NCBI RefSeq assembly: GCF_003390395.1
Contig: NZ_QUOV01000001.1
Location: forward strand, 1,488,001-1,552,000
Reading direction: 5' to 3'
Origin: Thalassotalea euphylliae
GTDB taxonomy: Bacteria > Pseudomonadota > Gammaproteobacteria > Enterobacterales > Alteromonadaceae
DNA: 64,000 nucleotides
Below, piece by piece: positions 40,501-47,775 of the stretch. The translations under genes and the position numbers were made by a program. Under the pieces are notes generated by a model. The model worked only from the letters and a program-made list of their open reading frames with translations. It was not told the origin of the DNA and searched no databases. Positions within the stretch are counted from its first letter, which is position 1. Every line of letters begins with the position of its first letter.

Positions 40501-42237
40501 GATAATACTGGCAAAACTGACTTCGCCAGATAAAAATTTGATAGGAGGAATTTGGAGTAGCTGTTCAGTCATGTCGCTCATAAACAACATACTCCAGTTT
40601 TCGTCAAGGCGGCAGGTGTAAACAATACCAGGAATGGTATTGATGATAATCTCCCGTTCTTTTGCGACTTGCTCGGCAATCTCGCGCGAAGACTCAAGCT
40701 GTAATTGCATTGATTTTGCTTTAGTAATATCAACAATTAACCCAGAGATTTTTAGCGCTTTGTTTTTTTCATTTCGAGTAAGCGCACTGCCATTAACCAG
40801 AAACCAGCGCCATTCGCCTTGTCGTGTTTTCATCTTGCATTCAACACGCAGTTCATCAGCCTTATTGTCGATATAATCGTTGAATAATTGCTGTACTTCA
40901 TCGCGGTTATCAACGTGGATTAATTCCACCCATTTTTCAACATCTTCCCCTAAAGACAAATTAAGCTGGCGAGGCTCATAACCAAGCACTTGGGTCCAAG
41001 TTTCGTTGGTTGTGAAGGTGTTTTTTTCGCCATCCCAAGTCCACATACCTGCGTTGGCACCATTAAGTACGATGTTCAATCGTTTTTGATTATCTGTCGC
41101 TAGTTGCTCGGCAGATTTAAAGCGGGTGATATCTTGGCTAACCCCAACCAGTTGGTAGGTATGCGATGCGGCTTTGCGCAGTGTTGTGGCAATCCAGCGA
41201 TAGTCTGAGTCCCCAGTATGTTTAAGCCTTACTTCAAATTTACAAAAAATATCATCGCCTGATCTAAAGCGTTTAAGCTTGCGCAGTGCGCTCGCAAGGT
41301 CTTTTCGATTAACGAGCGGGTATAGCGCTTTGTTAACGTCAATACGGCCAGGTTTTATCCCTACGATTTTCGCGAGCATTTCTGATCCACTAAGGCGCTT
41401 AAGCGAAGGTGTCCACTCCCAATCTGCGAGTTCCGCCGCCTCTGCCGCAACTTTTAGGCGAATGTCATTTTTACGGTTTAACCTGTCGGCAAGTTTTTTG
41501 GCAGTAATATCGCGTACGGTACATAAAATACCTGCCTGTTTCTGCCAGTCGATAGGTTGCAGGTTTACTTCACAATAAAATCTTTGGTTACCAAAGCGAA
41601 TATGCTCCCACTCAAACGAACTAAAGCCCGTTTCTTTGGCTTTGGCAATATTGATATCGACTATCTCTTGCGAGCTTGAACCGTCAGGTTGGAACTCTGG
41701 AGAAACGCCAAACGGAAATACACTGGCAAGCTGCTCTTTGTCATCAATGCCGTAAAGGGTAAGTGCCGCTTGGTTACAGTCAACCATTTTGTGTTGGATC
41801 ATGACCATCAATGCGACGTGGGAAGAATCAAACAGGCCGCGAAAGTTTCGCTCGTTGTCGAGCAATTCAGTTGTGCGAAGTGCGACTTGTTGCTCAAGCG
41901 ACAAATTGGCATGGATTAACGATTGCTGTGTTCGTCTATGGGCGAAAAGTAGCCAAACAATAATCGCTACAGCAATGCCGCAGAAAAGTGCCATTACCCA
42001 GAACACAGTAGAGTCTTGGTGGGCATTATGTGTAACGTTAGTTTCTGAACTGTTATTAGCGGGTAAAAGATCGTCTGCAGATGATGCTGAAGGCTCAAAT
42101 GCTGCTTGTGGTCTCTGTACATTGAGCTGGGCTGAATGACTCGTTACTTCATCAGCGATAATGGTTGAGCTGGTAAATAGCCAAACAAGCATAGCTAACA
42201 AGCTTTTATATGTGGCGTGAGTGAATTTTGAGATCAT
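37591..42237 (-). CDS. multi-PAS hybrid sensor histidine kinase (PASx5-HisKA-HATPase-REC-REC-HPt)
   Basis: 1548 residues. Signal-like N-terminus, one membrane helix (about 80-100), then a cytoplasmic chain of about five PAS/PAC units (about 120-780; repeated 'TVRDIT', 'IIDITDRKE' and 'SIRDISERK' PAC ends). The dimerisation helix has phospho-acceptor His at about 793 (MSHEIRTPMN), followed by a complete ATPase domain (GSNAIKFTDSGE, DTGIGM, GGTGLGLTI), two receiver domains (phospho-Asp in YVDWVMPKMDGL, about 1090, and MDCQMPVMDGY, about 1239) and an HPt domain with His in IAHSLKGTSANIG (about 1400). It can run a full internal phosphorelay but encodes no output domain, so a separate regulator must exist elsewhere. 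Input signal unknown. Confidence 0.93.
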   Translation of the reverse strand: MISKFTHATYKSLLAMLVWLFTSSTIIADEVTSHSAQLNVQRPQAAFEPSASSADDLLPANNSSETNVTHNAHQDSTVFWVMALFCGIAVAIIVWLLFAHRRTQQSLIHANLSLEQQVALRTTELLDNERNFRGLFDSSHVALMVMIQHKMVDCNQAALTLYGIDDKEQLASVFPFGVSPEFQPDGSSSQEIVDINIAKAKETGFSSFEWEHIRFGNQRFYCEVNLQPIDWQKQAGILCTVRDITAKKLADRLNRKNDIRLKVAAEAAELADWEWTPSLKRLSGSEMLAKIVGIKPGRIDVNKALYPLVNRKDLASALRKLKRFRSGDDIFCKFEVRLKHTGDSDYRWIATTLRKAASHTYQLVGVSQDITRFKSAEQLATDNQKRLNIVLNGANAGMWTWDGEKNTFTTNETWTQVLGYEPRQLNLSLGEDVEKWVELIHVDNRDEVQQLFNDYIDNKADELRVECKMKTRQGEWRWFLVNGSALTRNEKNKALKISGLIVDITKAKSMQLQLESSREIAEQVAKEREIIINTIPGIVYTCRLDENWSMLFMSDMTEQLLQIPPIKFLSGEVSFASIIHPDDNDRITKAVYDAVARHQPYTVEYRLFRADGEQRWVYESGQASYDCDGRPKVLHGTIIDITDRKESEELFHALIESAPECMMVINQKREIVLVNALAQELFGYSEKEFLGRSIDMLIPEKIRPIHQVHVEKYMDNPSVRDMGANMSLAALHAKGFEFPVEISLSPLNTGEDMLICASIRDISERKLAEQQLLSAKDTAEQATRAKSDFLANMSHEIRTPMNAIIGMSHLALQQPLPTKAQNYIQKVELSAQSLLGIINDILDFSKIEAGKLDIEQVDFSLNEVIDHFSNTFALKAAQKNIELLIDLPRNTPTNLVGDPLRLKQILINLGSNAIKFTDSGEIKLKVSSELLPKSNANGASVDSLSLKFTVSDTGIGMTDEQQNRLFRAFSQADSSTTRKYGGTGLGLTITKNLVELMGGKISVSSKSLEGTTFEFNCTFKLSDKTLDEKIVVPAHLSQLRVLVVDDNESAREILSEMLNQLGFQAQAVDSGQQALVLINDKKTLFDLIYVDWVMPKMDGLAFVKALSEQPRANKLPKLVMMTAYDIQDMAEKAQQRSISYDASLTKPTSPSHLYESILEAFSHHQEEAVDTEQLQQSSVETVQQWPELSGKRILLVEDNEFNQELAKDLLTGEGIIVDLAENGQIALNKLKPDIYDAILMDCQMPVMDGYTATSHIRKNTAYDQLPIIAMTANVMQRDVERTLAVGMNAHIGKPIEVRALFSTLAQCIFPTKIATHSATEQLTQDNEQITVKSAIAKDMNGQQNAPLPIIAGVNCKQGLATVAGDLKLYHKLLHRFIDGYHNFLEDYQQADLETKVRIAHSLKGTSANIGASEVQQLAAQLEQDLSADVDTKALSLLATKLANSLSHALTSITEYLDLIDQADAYQQPENQPDTPTKQTITLSDVEITTMLQEIIDLAEDFDSEAVDKLAALIMKIGDSPIRPQLEQANQQLSSYDFEATAAILKSIV

Positions 42238-42590
42238 TACGAAGCAATTAACCTGCAGCGCTAAATTTTTCGATGCTATTGAAAAGCTTAGTTTATATTT
42301 AGCCGTTCGCAGGATTTATATCGCGTAATTTTTAAAGAATTTGTTAAGCGCTTTAAAGAGCAAGTGGCCTATGTTTGAACTTAGAGAGAAGTTCGCAGTT
42401 CGATACCCCTTTAGACATATAAATATGATTTACAAAAGTTTCTGTCAGATAGCTATGTGGCTAGGCAAGCTGAAACCAATAAAGTGGGTAGAGCAACAAA
42501 GCGACAATATATCAATCGCTTTGCACTCGTTTTGGAATAACGAAATTTATTGAATTTACGCTCGTTAAGCAGGGTGGTTGTAAGTAAGCA
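42238..42590. other. intergenic, no gene seen
   Basis: About 350 bp between the hybrid kinase start and the 3' end of the diguanylate cyclase gene. A 70-codon plus-strand frame (42341-42553) lacks a convincing ribosome site and family resemblance, so I do not call it. Confidence 0.5.
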
Positions 42591-44339
42591 TTATGGTTCG
42601 TAAATTCGGTATTGATTACGGCCATTATTTTTTGCTTGATAAAGCGCTTTATCGGCATCGGCAATTAAATCATCAATAGCCATGCCGGATATTTTACTGG
42701 TGGTAATACCAAAGCTTGCCGTGACTGAAAAATCATGACCAGAATCATTGGTATCGATTGCTTCAAATGCACGCATGCACTTTTCCGCGACATAACAAGC
42801 TGCGCTGGTATCACAACCTGGCAGCAAAATAACAAATTCTTCACCACCTAAACGGGCGAAAATGTCGTTGTCTCGCACACATGAGTGCGCGGCGCTTGCC
42901 GCGGCTTTTAATGCAAGGTCTCCTGCTGAATGGCCGTATTGGTCATTAATCTTTTTAAATTTGTCTAAATCGAACATAATGCAGGTTACAGTTTGCTTGG
43001 CTTTAGTTGCTAGCTTTAAGGTTTCTTCGGCTAGCGTCATAAAGTGCCCGCGATTGTAAACATTAGTCAAATAATCAAACTCTGCGAGGGTTTTCAAACG
43101 GCGTTGCGTACGCCAAGAACGATAACCAAAGAATGCAAGCAGGGCGATAATGGCCATTAATAATGAGGCAATAAGTTTTGTGTTCTCAGCCTCTGTTCTG
43201 GCCAATGATTGCTCGACCCGCAACAACTCATTTCTGTTATTTAATAACTCGTTTTGGTTGTTGAGCAGTTCTATTTGGTTTTTTTGTTGTATAGCTTGAT
43301 GCTGTGCAAGCTGGTAGGCCAAAGCTTTAGCTGAAACTTCGTCTAAATATGCTTTTTCAGAACGAGCAAATTTTTCAAAATACTCTAATGCTGTATTATA
43401 TTTATGTTTCCGTTTATTAATTTTGTAAATTAAATAATAAGAGTCTTTAGCTTGGTCTGCGATTTGGTCTTTGTGTTCTTGAACAGATAAGTAAGCGTAT
43501 TTTTCTGCTTGTTCTATATTGCTCAATGCTAGATATGCTTCTGAAATATAATTGTATATACCAGCAGTCAACATAGGGTATTGTATTTTTCTAATATCAT
43601 CTATGAGTGGTAATAGAAGGCCAATTGCTCTTTCTGGAGCGCCACTTTTAATAAACAAGTCTGCTTGGTAGCTTCTCAGGATATTAACTAGCAACGGAGC
43701 GTTTGCAGCAGAACAAATTCTAATAGATTCATCAATTTCGAGAGATGCGATCGAAAGCTGTCCCAAACTCTTTTTTGCTAGAACCTTCAATTGCTCTGAT
43801 ACGCAATGGTTATATGGAGACAATTCAAATCCGTTTAACTTTTCTAACTGGTTTAGCGCTAATTCAAATTGTTCGAATTGATTTAAGAAAGTAATTGTTG
43901 CAATCAGTGCGTTTGCAGCAAGTGTTTTTTGTGAATCTAATATATCAGAGTCAATTAATTCCTTAGTGTAGTAAAAACCTTTGATCCAATTTTTGATGGC
44001 AGCCATGTTGTATACCATTAAATATTGGGATTGGAGTTTTACAGAAGGTTTGAGGTTAGTTTGCTGCAAAACATGCTCTAGAATAGATTCTGACTTCTTA
44101 TAATTGCCTATATAAGAATTCAAGTAAGCATGCAGTAGCTTAGTATCATTGATTTGTGAGCTAGAAAGATTAGTTTGTATTAAAAGGTGCTCGACTATTT
44201 CTTTAAACCTACTTGGACTCGAAAGCCTTACCTCATATGCTTCATTTATTAATGAGTTGATAGATTTGTCCTGCATAGCTTCAGCTTTGAATACTGTGCA
44301 GCAGGCAAAAAACAGTAGAGCTCCAATTAACTTTATCAA
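42591..44339 (-). CDS. TPR-containing membrane diguanylate cyclase
   Basis: 582 residues; TTG start at 44339 (no in-frame ATG before residue 22, and the signal peptide MIKLIGALLFFACC lies upstream of that). A periplasmic helical-repeat region with TPR-like spacing (about 25-330) leads to a coiled coil rich in Asn/Leu repeats (NQNELLNNRNELL, about 355-385), a membrane helix (about 390-410) and a GGDEF domain. The active-site motif is GGEEF (about 497), and RDND five residues upstream forms a typical inhibitory I-site, so it should make c-di-GMP with product feedback. It starts 47 bp after the borosin precursor gene on the same strand and could share its transcript. Confidence 0.88.
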   Translation of the reverse strand: MIKLIGALLFFACCTVFKAEAMQDKSINSLINEAYEVRLSSPSRFKEIVEHLLIQTNLSSSQINDTKLLHAYLNSYIGNYKKSESILEHVLQQTNLKPSVKLQSQYLMVYNMAAIKNWIKGFYYTKELIDSDILDSQKTLAANALIATITFLNQFEQFELALNQLEKLNGFELSPYNHCVSEQLKVLAKKSLGQLSIASLEIDESIRICSAANAPLLVNILRSYQADLFIKSGAPERAIGLLLPLIDDIRKIQYPMLTAGIYNYISEAYLALSNIEQAEKYAYLSVQEHKDQIADQAKDSYYLIYKINKRKHKYNTALEYFEKFARSEKAYLDEVSAKALAYQLAQHQAIQQKNQIELLNNQNELLNNRNELLRVEQSLARTEAENTKLIASLLMAIIALLAFFGYRSWRTQRRLKTLAEFDYLTNVYNRGHFMTLAEETLKLATKAKQTVTCIMFDLDKFKKINDQYGHSAGDLALKAAASAAHSCVRDNDIFARLGGEEFVILLPGCDTSAACYVAEKCMRAFEAIDTNDSGHDFSVTASFGITTSKISGMAIDDLIADADKALYQAKNNGRNQYRIYEP

Positions 44340-44386
44340 TGTTTAAACCCTATTGGTGGGTAAAAAAGTTGTTAGAACCGTTCAGG

Positions 44387-44632
44387 CTAAATAGCGATAG
44401 CACTGGTTGATTGTTCTTTTTCTTGTTCATCGTTTTTGTCTTCAGATGGCTCATCGTCTTCAGCAGGCACAATTGCAAAACACTTTATTTCCGGTTGTAA
44501 GCTTTTAAAATGATTAATATCTTCCAACATTGCGATTTCTTTTTCAGACAAAGCGCTTCTAAGCTCTTCTGTGCTTCCACTTAGAGAGGCATCGCTTCCT
44601 AATTTTTCTAATAAGTCAATTAATTTCGCCAT
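44387..44632 (-). CDS. borosin-type RiPP precursor peptide (split system)
   Basis: 81 residues; strong ribosome site (AAAGGAAA 7 bp upstream). The N-terminal helical segment reads LIDLLEKLGSDASL (residues 4-17); the LGxDAxL pattern is that of the borosin-binding domain of free-standing precursors such as Shewanella SonA. A second helix follows (about 20-45). Two hydrophobic clusters are candidate cores: CFAIVP (51-56), in the position of the methylated residues in SonA, and the C-terminal SAIAI (77-81); an acidic linker (about 58-74, EDDEPSEDKNDEQEKE) separates them. It lies 16 bp after the methyltransferase gene. The precursor call is inference from motif plus neighbour; no methylation site is proven. 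Confidence 0.8.
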   Translation of the reverse strand: MAKLIDLLEKLGSDASLSGSTEELRSALSEKEIAMLEDINHFKSLQPEIKCFAIVPAEDDEPSEDKNDEQEKEQSTSAIAI

Positions 44633-44648
44633 TATCTATTTCCTTTTG

Positions 44649-45449
44649 TTATTGGACTAGCGTTAAAAAAGAAGTTCTATCTAACTTGTTCAGTTCGTTA
44701 CGAATTTTGTTATTTGGTATAAGCTTGCTACTAGGTGGAATAACCAAGGTCGTTTGCATATTTAATTTTGCTTTGGCAAGTGCACTGATCCTAATTTGCT
44801 CTTTTCGCACTTTTTCAGTTGGTAAAGTGTTTGCTTCATAAAGTACAACTTGATGATCAGTAGGATAATGTTTCAGTAGTAAATCGACTAATAGTTGCGC
44901 GTATTCTTCACCAGTCGAGAATTTGCTAAAACTAACGTCACCGGCGAGGCCTACTTGCCATAAAATCATATGTGCAGCAGTGTCTACAGCCCTTTGGTAA
45001 AGCATAAATTGGCTAGCTTCGTAATGAATGCACCCGGTTTTACCTGGGTCTATGCCTAGATCGGCGTACAAACAGTCTTCTGCTGAAATGCCAGCTTCCA
45101 TTTTTGCAGGAATATTTAGTTTGTCCAAAGCGGAGATAGCTTTGTGTGCAACGCAGGCAAAAACGCCTGGGTGGCCATAAAATGCGGCCACAACTTTGAG
45201 CCCTGACTGAGCAGCCGAAACTAGTTCGTTGGTCATTTCTCGATAGGTGCTATGCCTTGACTTACCTTCGTCATAAAAAGGCTGTAGGCTTTGGCAGTTG
45301 CTGTTCATTGAGCTAACCCAACTTTCAACAAAACCATCAGACATTAATAGATAAACTTTGTCTGCTTGTTCTATATGACTGCGGCTAATGGGGCTGATAT
45401 GTGCGCCAAGGGTAATACCAACTCCAACGCAAACTAAACTTCCAGACAT
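44649..45449 (-). CDS. borosin peptide-backbone alpha-N-methyltransferase (split, SonM-like)
   Basis: 266 residues. Tetrapyrrole-methylase fold specialised in SAM-dependent N-methylation of peptide backbone amides. Diagnostic features: SLVCVGVGITLG at the N-terminus, the borosin catalytic motif YDEGKSRHSTYREM (59-72; Y59, R65, Y69), FYGHPGVFACVAH (90-102), MEAGISAEDCLYADLGIDPG (117-136) and a C-terminal NTLPTEK region. It closely resembles Shewanella oneidensis SonM as I recall it and lacks the fused core peptide of fungal OphMA-type enzymes. The precursor gene follows 16 bp downstream. A GNAT gene ends 86 bp upstream; a TATAAT box in that gap may give the pair its own promoter. Confidence 0.92.
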   Translation of the reverse strand: MSGSLVCVGVGITLGAHISPISRSHIEQADKVYLLMSDGFVESWVSSMNSNCQSLQPFYDEGKSRHSTYREMTNELVSAAQSGLKVVAAFYGHPGVFACVAHKAISALDKLNIPAKMEAGISAEDCLYADLGIDPGKTGCIHYEASQFMLYQRAVDTAAHMILWQVGLAGDVSFSKFSTGEEYAQLLVDLLLKHYPTDHQVVLYEANTLPTEKVRKEQIRISALAKAKLNMQTTLVIPPSSKLIPNNKIRNELNKLDRTSFLTLVQ

Positions 45450-45469
45450 CTAAACTGTAGCTATTTATT

Positions 45470-45498
45470 ATTATAATTGGCTAAGATAGCAGTAATTA
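45470..45498 (-). promoter_or_regulatory. weak candidate promoter of the borosin pair
   Basis: On the minus strand a perfect TATAAT (45470-45475) lies 20 bp before the methyltransferase start, but the matching -35 region (TAATTA or TTAATT) is poor. The methyltransferase and precursor could instead be expressed from the upstream protease-GNAT transcript. Confidence 0.3.
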
Positions 45499-45535
45499 AT
45501 AATCGATTAAACATTTAGGTTTAAGAAATTACTAA

Positions 45536-46120
45536 TTATTGGACGGCGAAATTGTTTACCATTTTACTCCAAGTCTTTTTGTTAATAAATGCGTAATAAT
45601 TGCCATTTTCGATTGCGCTATAGTCAAAAATAAAGCCTGTTTTTTCAACAAGTCTATGGGTTTTTACATTTTCCTCTGCAAAGCGGGCAACAATTTCATC
45701 TATGTTTAAACAAGTAAAGGCAAACTCCAAAAGGCTATTTATTGCCTCTTCCGAAAGTCCTCGGTTTTGTCCACTATTGGCCATCATAATGCCAATTTCC
45801 CAAATTTTCTCTTGACGATGTTTATTTGTCTGATAAAGCATTTCAAACCCGATTGTTTCATTATTAACCGTGGAAACTATCGTCCAAATACTAAATTTTG
45901 CAGGTTTTGTTTGATTAAGCTTTAATGCGGTTTCAAACTTAGCATGTGCTACCTCTTGTGATACTGCCCCTCCAGTATGTTTCATGATCTTTTCATTTGT
46001 ATGCAGTTCAATAAAAAGTGCCTTATCTTGGCTATTGAGTGGGCGCACAAGTAATCTTTTTGTTTCAAAGCTATTCTTTGTCTTGGCTGACGTCAGTATA
46101 GTTTTAGCTTTGCTTTGCAA
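45536..46120 (-). CDS. GNAT family N-acetyltransferase (RimJ/RimL type)
   Basis: 194 residues with a TTG start at 46120; AGGAG lies 9 bp upstream inside the protease gene and no in-frame ATG is near. Acetyltransferase_3 pattern: FETKRLLVRPLNSQDKALF at the N-terminus, WEIGIMMANSGQNRGLSEEA (acetyl-CoA loop Q/RxxGxx variant) and FAEENVKTHRLVEKTGF near the C-terminus. Substrate unknown. It overlaps the end of the pepsin-like protease gene by 17 bp and precedes the borosin methyltransferase by 86 bp, so a tailoring role in that pathway is possible but unproven. Confidence 0.85.
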   Translation of the reverse strand: MQSKAKTILTSAKTKNSFETKRLLVRPLNSQDKALFIELHTNEKIMKHTGGAVSQEVAHAKFETALKLNQTKPAKFSIWTIVSTVNNETIGFEMLYQTNKHRQEKIWEIGIMMANSGQNRGLSEEAINSLLEFAFTCLNIDEIVARFAEENVKTHRLVEKTGFIFDYSAIENGNYYAFINKKTWSKMVNNFAVQ

Positions 46121-47510
46121 ACCTAATCACTCCTGTGCCGTTAACACTTCTATCAAATACTGTGTAGTAGTTGGTAATTAGGGGTAAACCAATAATGCTT
46201 TGGTTTGGCCAGTTAGGTAACTGGCTGAGCAGTTTAAAACAAGCCTTATCGTTTTCTGGGGTATTAATTTGCCAGTAGTGGCTAGGGGGGCAAACTAACG
46301 CTTCAAGTTCACTACTTTTATCGTTTTCACCGATAAATCGAAAGGTTAAATCGGGCCATTGGGTTAGCTCTAATTGGTTAGCGTCAACTCCCAAGTATTG
46401 CTGCTTGATTTCTGCAAATGGTGCAAGCAACTTAGCAAACTTAGGGTTCATTTCATTAAGCTGTTCGGTAACTTGTTGGAATAAACCTTGAGGCAATATC
46501 GTTAGGCTGGCACCAGCATCTATAATGGCGTTGGTAAAGTAAGACTTTTCATCTTTAGGTGCCAATGGCTCGGCTAGAATCGGCGTATTATTGCCAACCT
46601 GCACCGAATGCAGTTTTACGTTGTAATAAACATCATGAAAAACCTTGATAGTTTTAAATGCGCCATTATAGAACTCAGTCTGTGCTTCGCTGCCACCTAA
46701 GATGAGTCGCCCTTGATTAAGCGGGTCTGCTACTAATTCTTCTATTTGCTTCGCGGTTGGGCTAACTGCACTGATATTTTCGATTGCTACATGAACACTT
46801 GAGCGCTTGGCATAAAAGCTAAAACGGTTATCAACTAAATGCTGATCGGCAATTTGAGTAAACAACGGCCTAATATCGTGCTCTGGCTGTTGCCACAAAA
46901 AAGCTTTAAATGCCTTAAGGCTTTCAAATTGTGTTGAATTGTCAGTTAACGATTGTTTACTTGATGTTTTTTTATCTGCTGATTGTGTAGCTGATGTTTT
47001 ATCACCGATTGAAAACGGCCAAGGTAGGCTAAGTGCGGGGCTAATTTGTTTTTTGTTATAAAACTCTGTTAGATCAAAGCTTTTATTTAAGTGGTGATAG
47101 GCGAGCCCTAAAATACCGTCAGCATCACCAAACGTTTTGGTTGGCTCAGCTTCAACTACTGCAATTGAGGTATTACATACCAGTGCTTTGCTTGTCTTTT
47201 GATTGCCAAGGCTTGAATGATTGTTAGTTTTAGTTTTGCTAGCTTTAGCCTCGCTTGAAGTAAAACATAGCTGGCTATGTACAAGGGCTCCTGCCCAGCC
47301 CCCTAATCCATAATTAACTTCTTGTACGATAGGTGTCGCAACTAATTTTTTATCTTGTACGGGCTGGTAGTTATTGGGCTCGACTACTAAGGTACTGCTG
47401 CCGGTATCAATAATTAAGTTGACTGGGTTTTGCTCACTACCCAAATAGACAGTCGCGGTAAAGTCACCTTTGGCATATACATTGGTGAGTTCAAGCGTAA
47501 TACTTTTCAT
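46104..47510 (-). CDS. pepsin-like aspartic protease (family A1, bacterial)
   Basis: 468 residues from the ATG at 47510, which gives the natural A1 start (SITLELTNVYAKGDFTATVY); an in-frame ATG at 47582 would add 24 residues. Two lobes are visible: the first catalytic Asp is in IIDTGSSTLVV (D35), with a flap VNYGLGGWAG and GILGLAYHHL; the second Asp is in AIIDAGASLTILP, with Ala where most pepsins have Thr/Ser. A Ser/Thr/Lys-rich insert lies between lobes (about 170-200). No signal peptide and no prosegment, as in the bacterial shewasins, so a cytoplasmic enzyme is likely. Bacterial pepsins are rare. Its 3' end overlaps the GNAT gene by 17 bp, and the borosin genes follow. Confidence 0.85.
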   Translation of the reverse strand: MKSITLELTNVYAKGDFTATVYLGSEQNPVNLIIDTGSSTLVVEPNNYQPVQDKKLVATPIVQEVNYGLGGWAGALVHSQLCFTSSEAKASKTKTNNHSSLGNQKTSKALVCNTSIAVVEAEPTKTFGDADGILGLAYHHLNKSFDLTEFYNKKQISPALSLPWPFSIGDKTSATQSADKKTSSKQSLTDNSTQFESLKAFKAFLWQQPEHDIRPLFTQIADQHLVDNRFSFYAKRSSVHVAIENISAVSPTAKQIEELVADPLNQGRLILGGSEAQTEFYNGAFKTIKVFHDVYYNVKLHSVQVGNNTPILAEPLAPKDEKSYFTNAIIDAGASLTILPQGLFQQVTEQLNEMNPKFAKLLAPFAEIKQQYLGVDANQLELTQWPDLTFRFIGENDKSSELEALVCPPSHYWQINTPENDKACFKLLSQLPNWPNQSIIGLPLITNYYTVFDRSVNGTGVIRFAKQS

Positions 47511-47703
47511 TTTATTGTTATTTTTGTCGTTCGTTACTGCTTGGAAATAGCGCCTTTGGGCGCTACAAAACCGGATAAGCATAGCGAGGTGACGTGCAAA
47601 AATAAAGTGGAGTTAGCGTTAGTTTCTGGCTTGCTAATGGTTAATCAAGCTCAATTCTTAATCTACAAGTTGCCGTTGGGAACGCTTTTCAAGGCTTATA
47701 ATG

Positions 47704-47740
47704 AGAAACGCCTCGATTAATTCGAGGCGTTTCTATCAAT
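47704..47740 (-). terminator. rho-independent terminator after M2 peptidase
   Basis: AGAAACGCCTCGA (47704-47716) and TCGAGGCGTTTCT (47722-47734), 13-bp perfect stem with a 5-nt loop, 42 bp after the M2 peptidase stop on the minus strand. It separates that gene from the pepsin-GNAT-borosin group. Confidence 0.8.
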
Positions 47741-47775
47741 GCTTAGCTTGTTTTAATCAACTTAGGCTTAAGTCA

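Noticed and set aside
42341..42553. 70-codon plus-strand frame between the hybrid kinase and the diguanylate cyclase
   Set aside because: No ribosome-binding site and no recognisable domain; composition resembles non-coding sequence.
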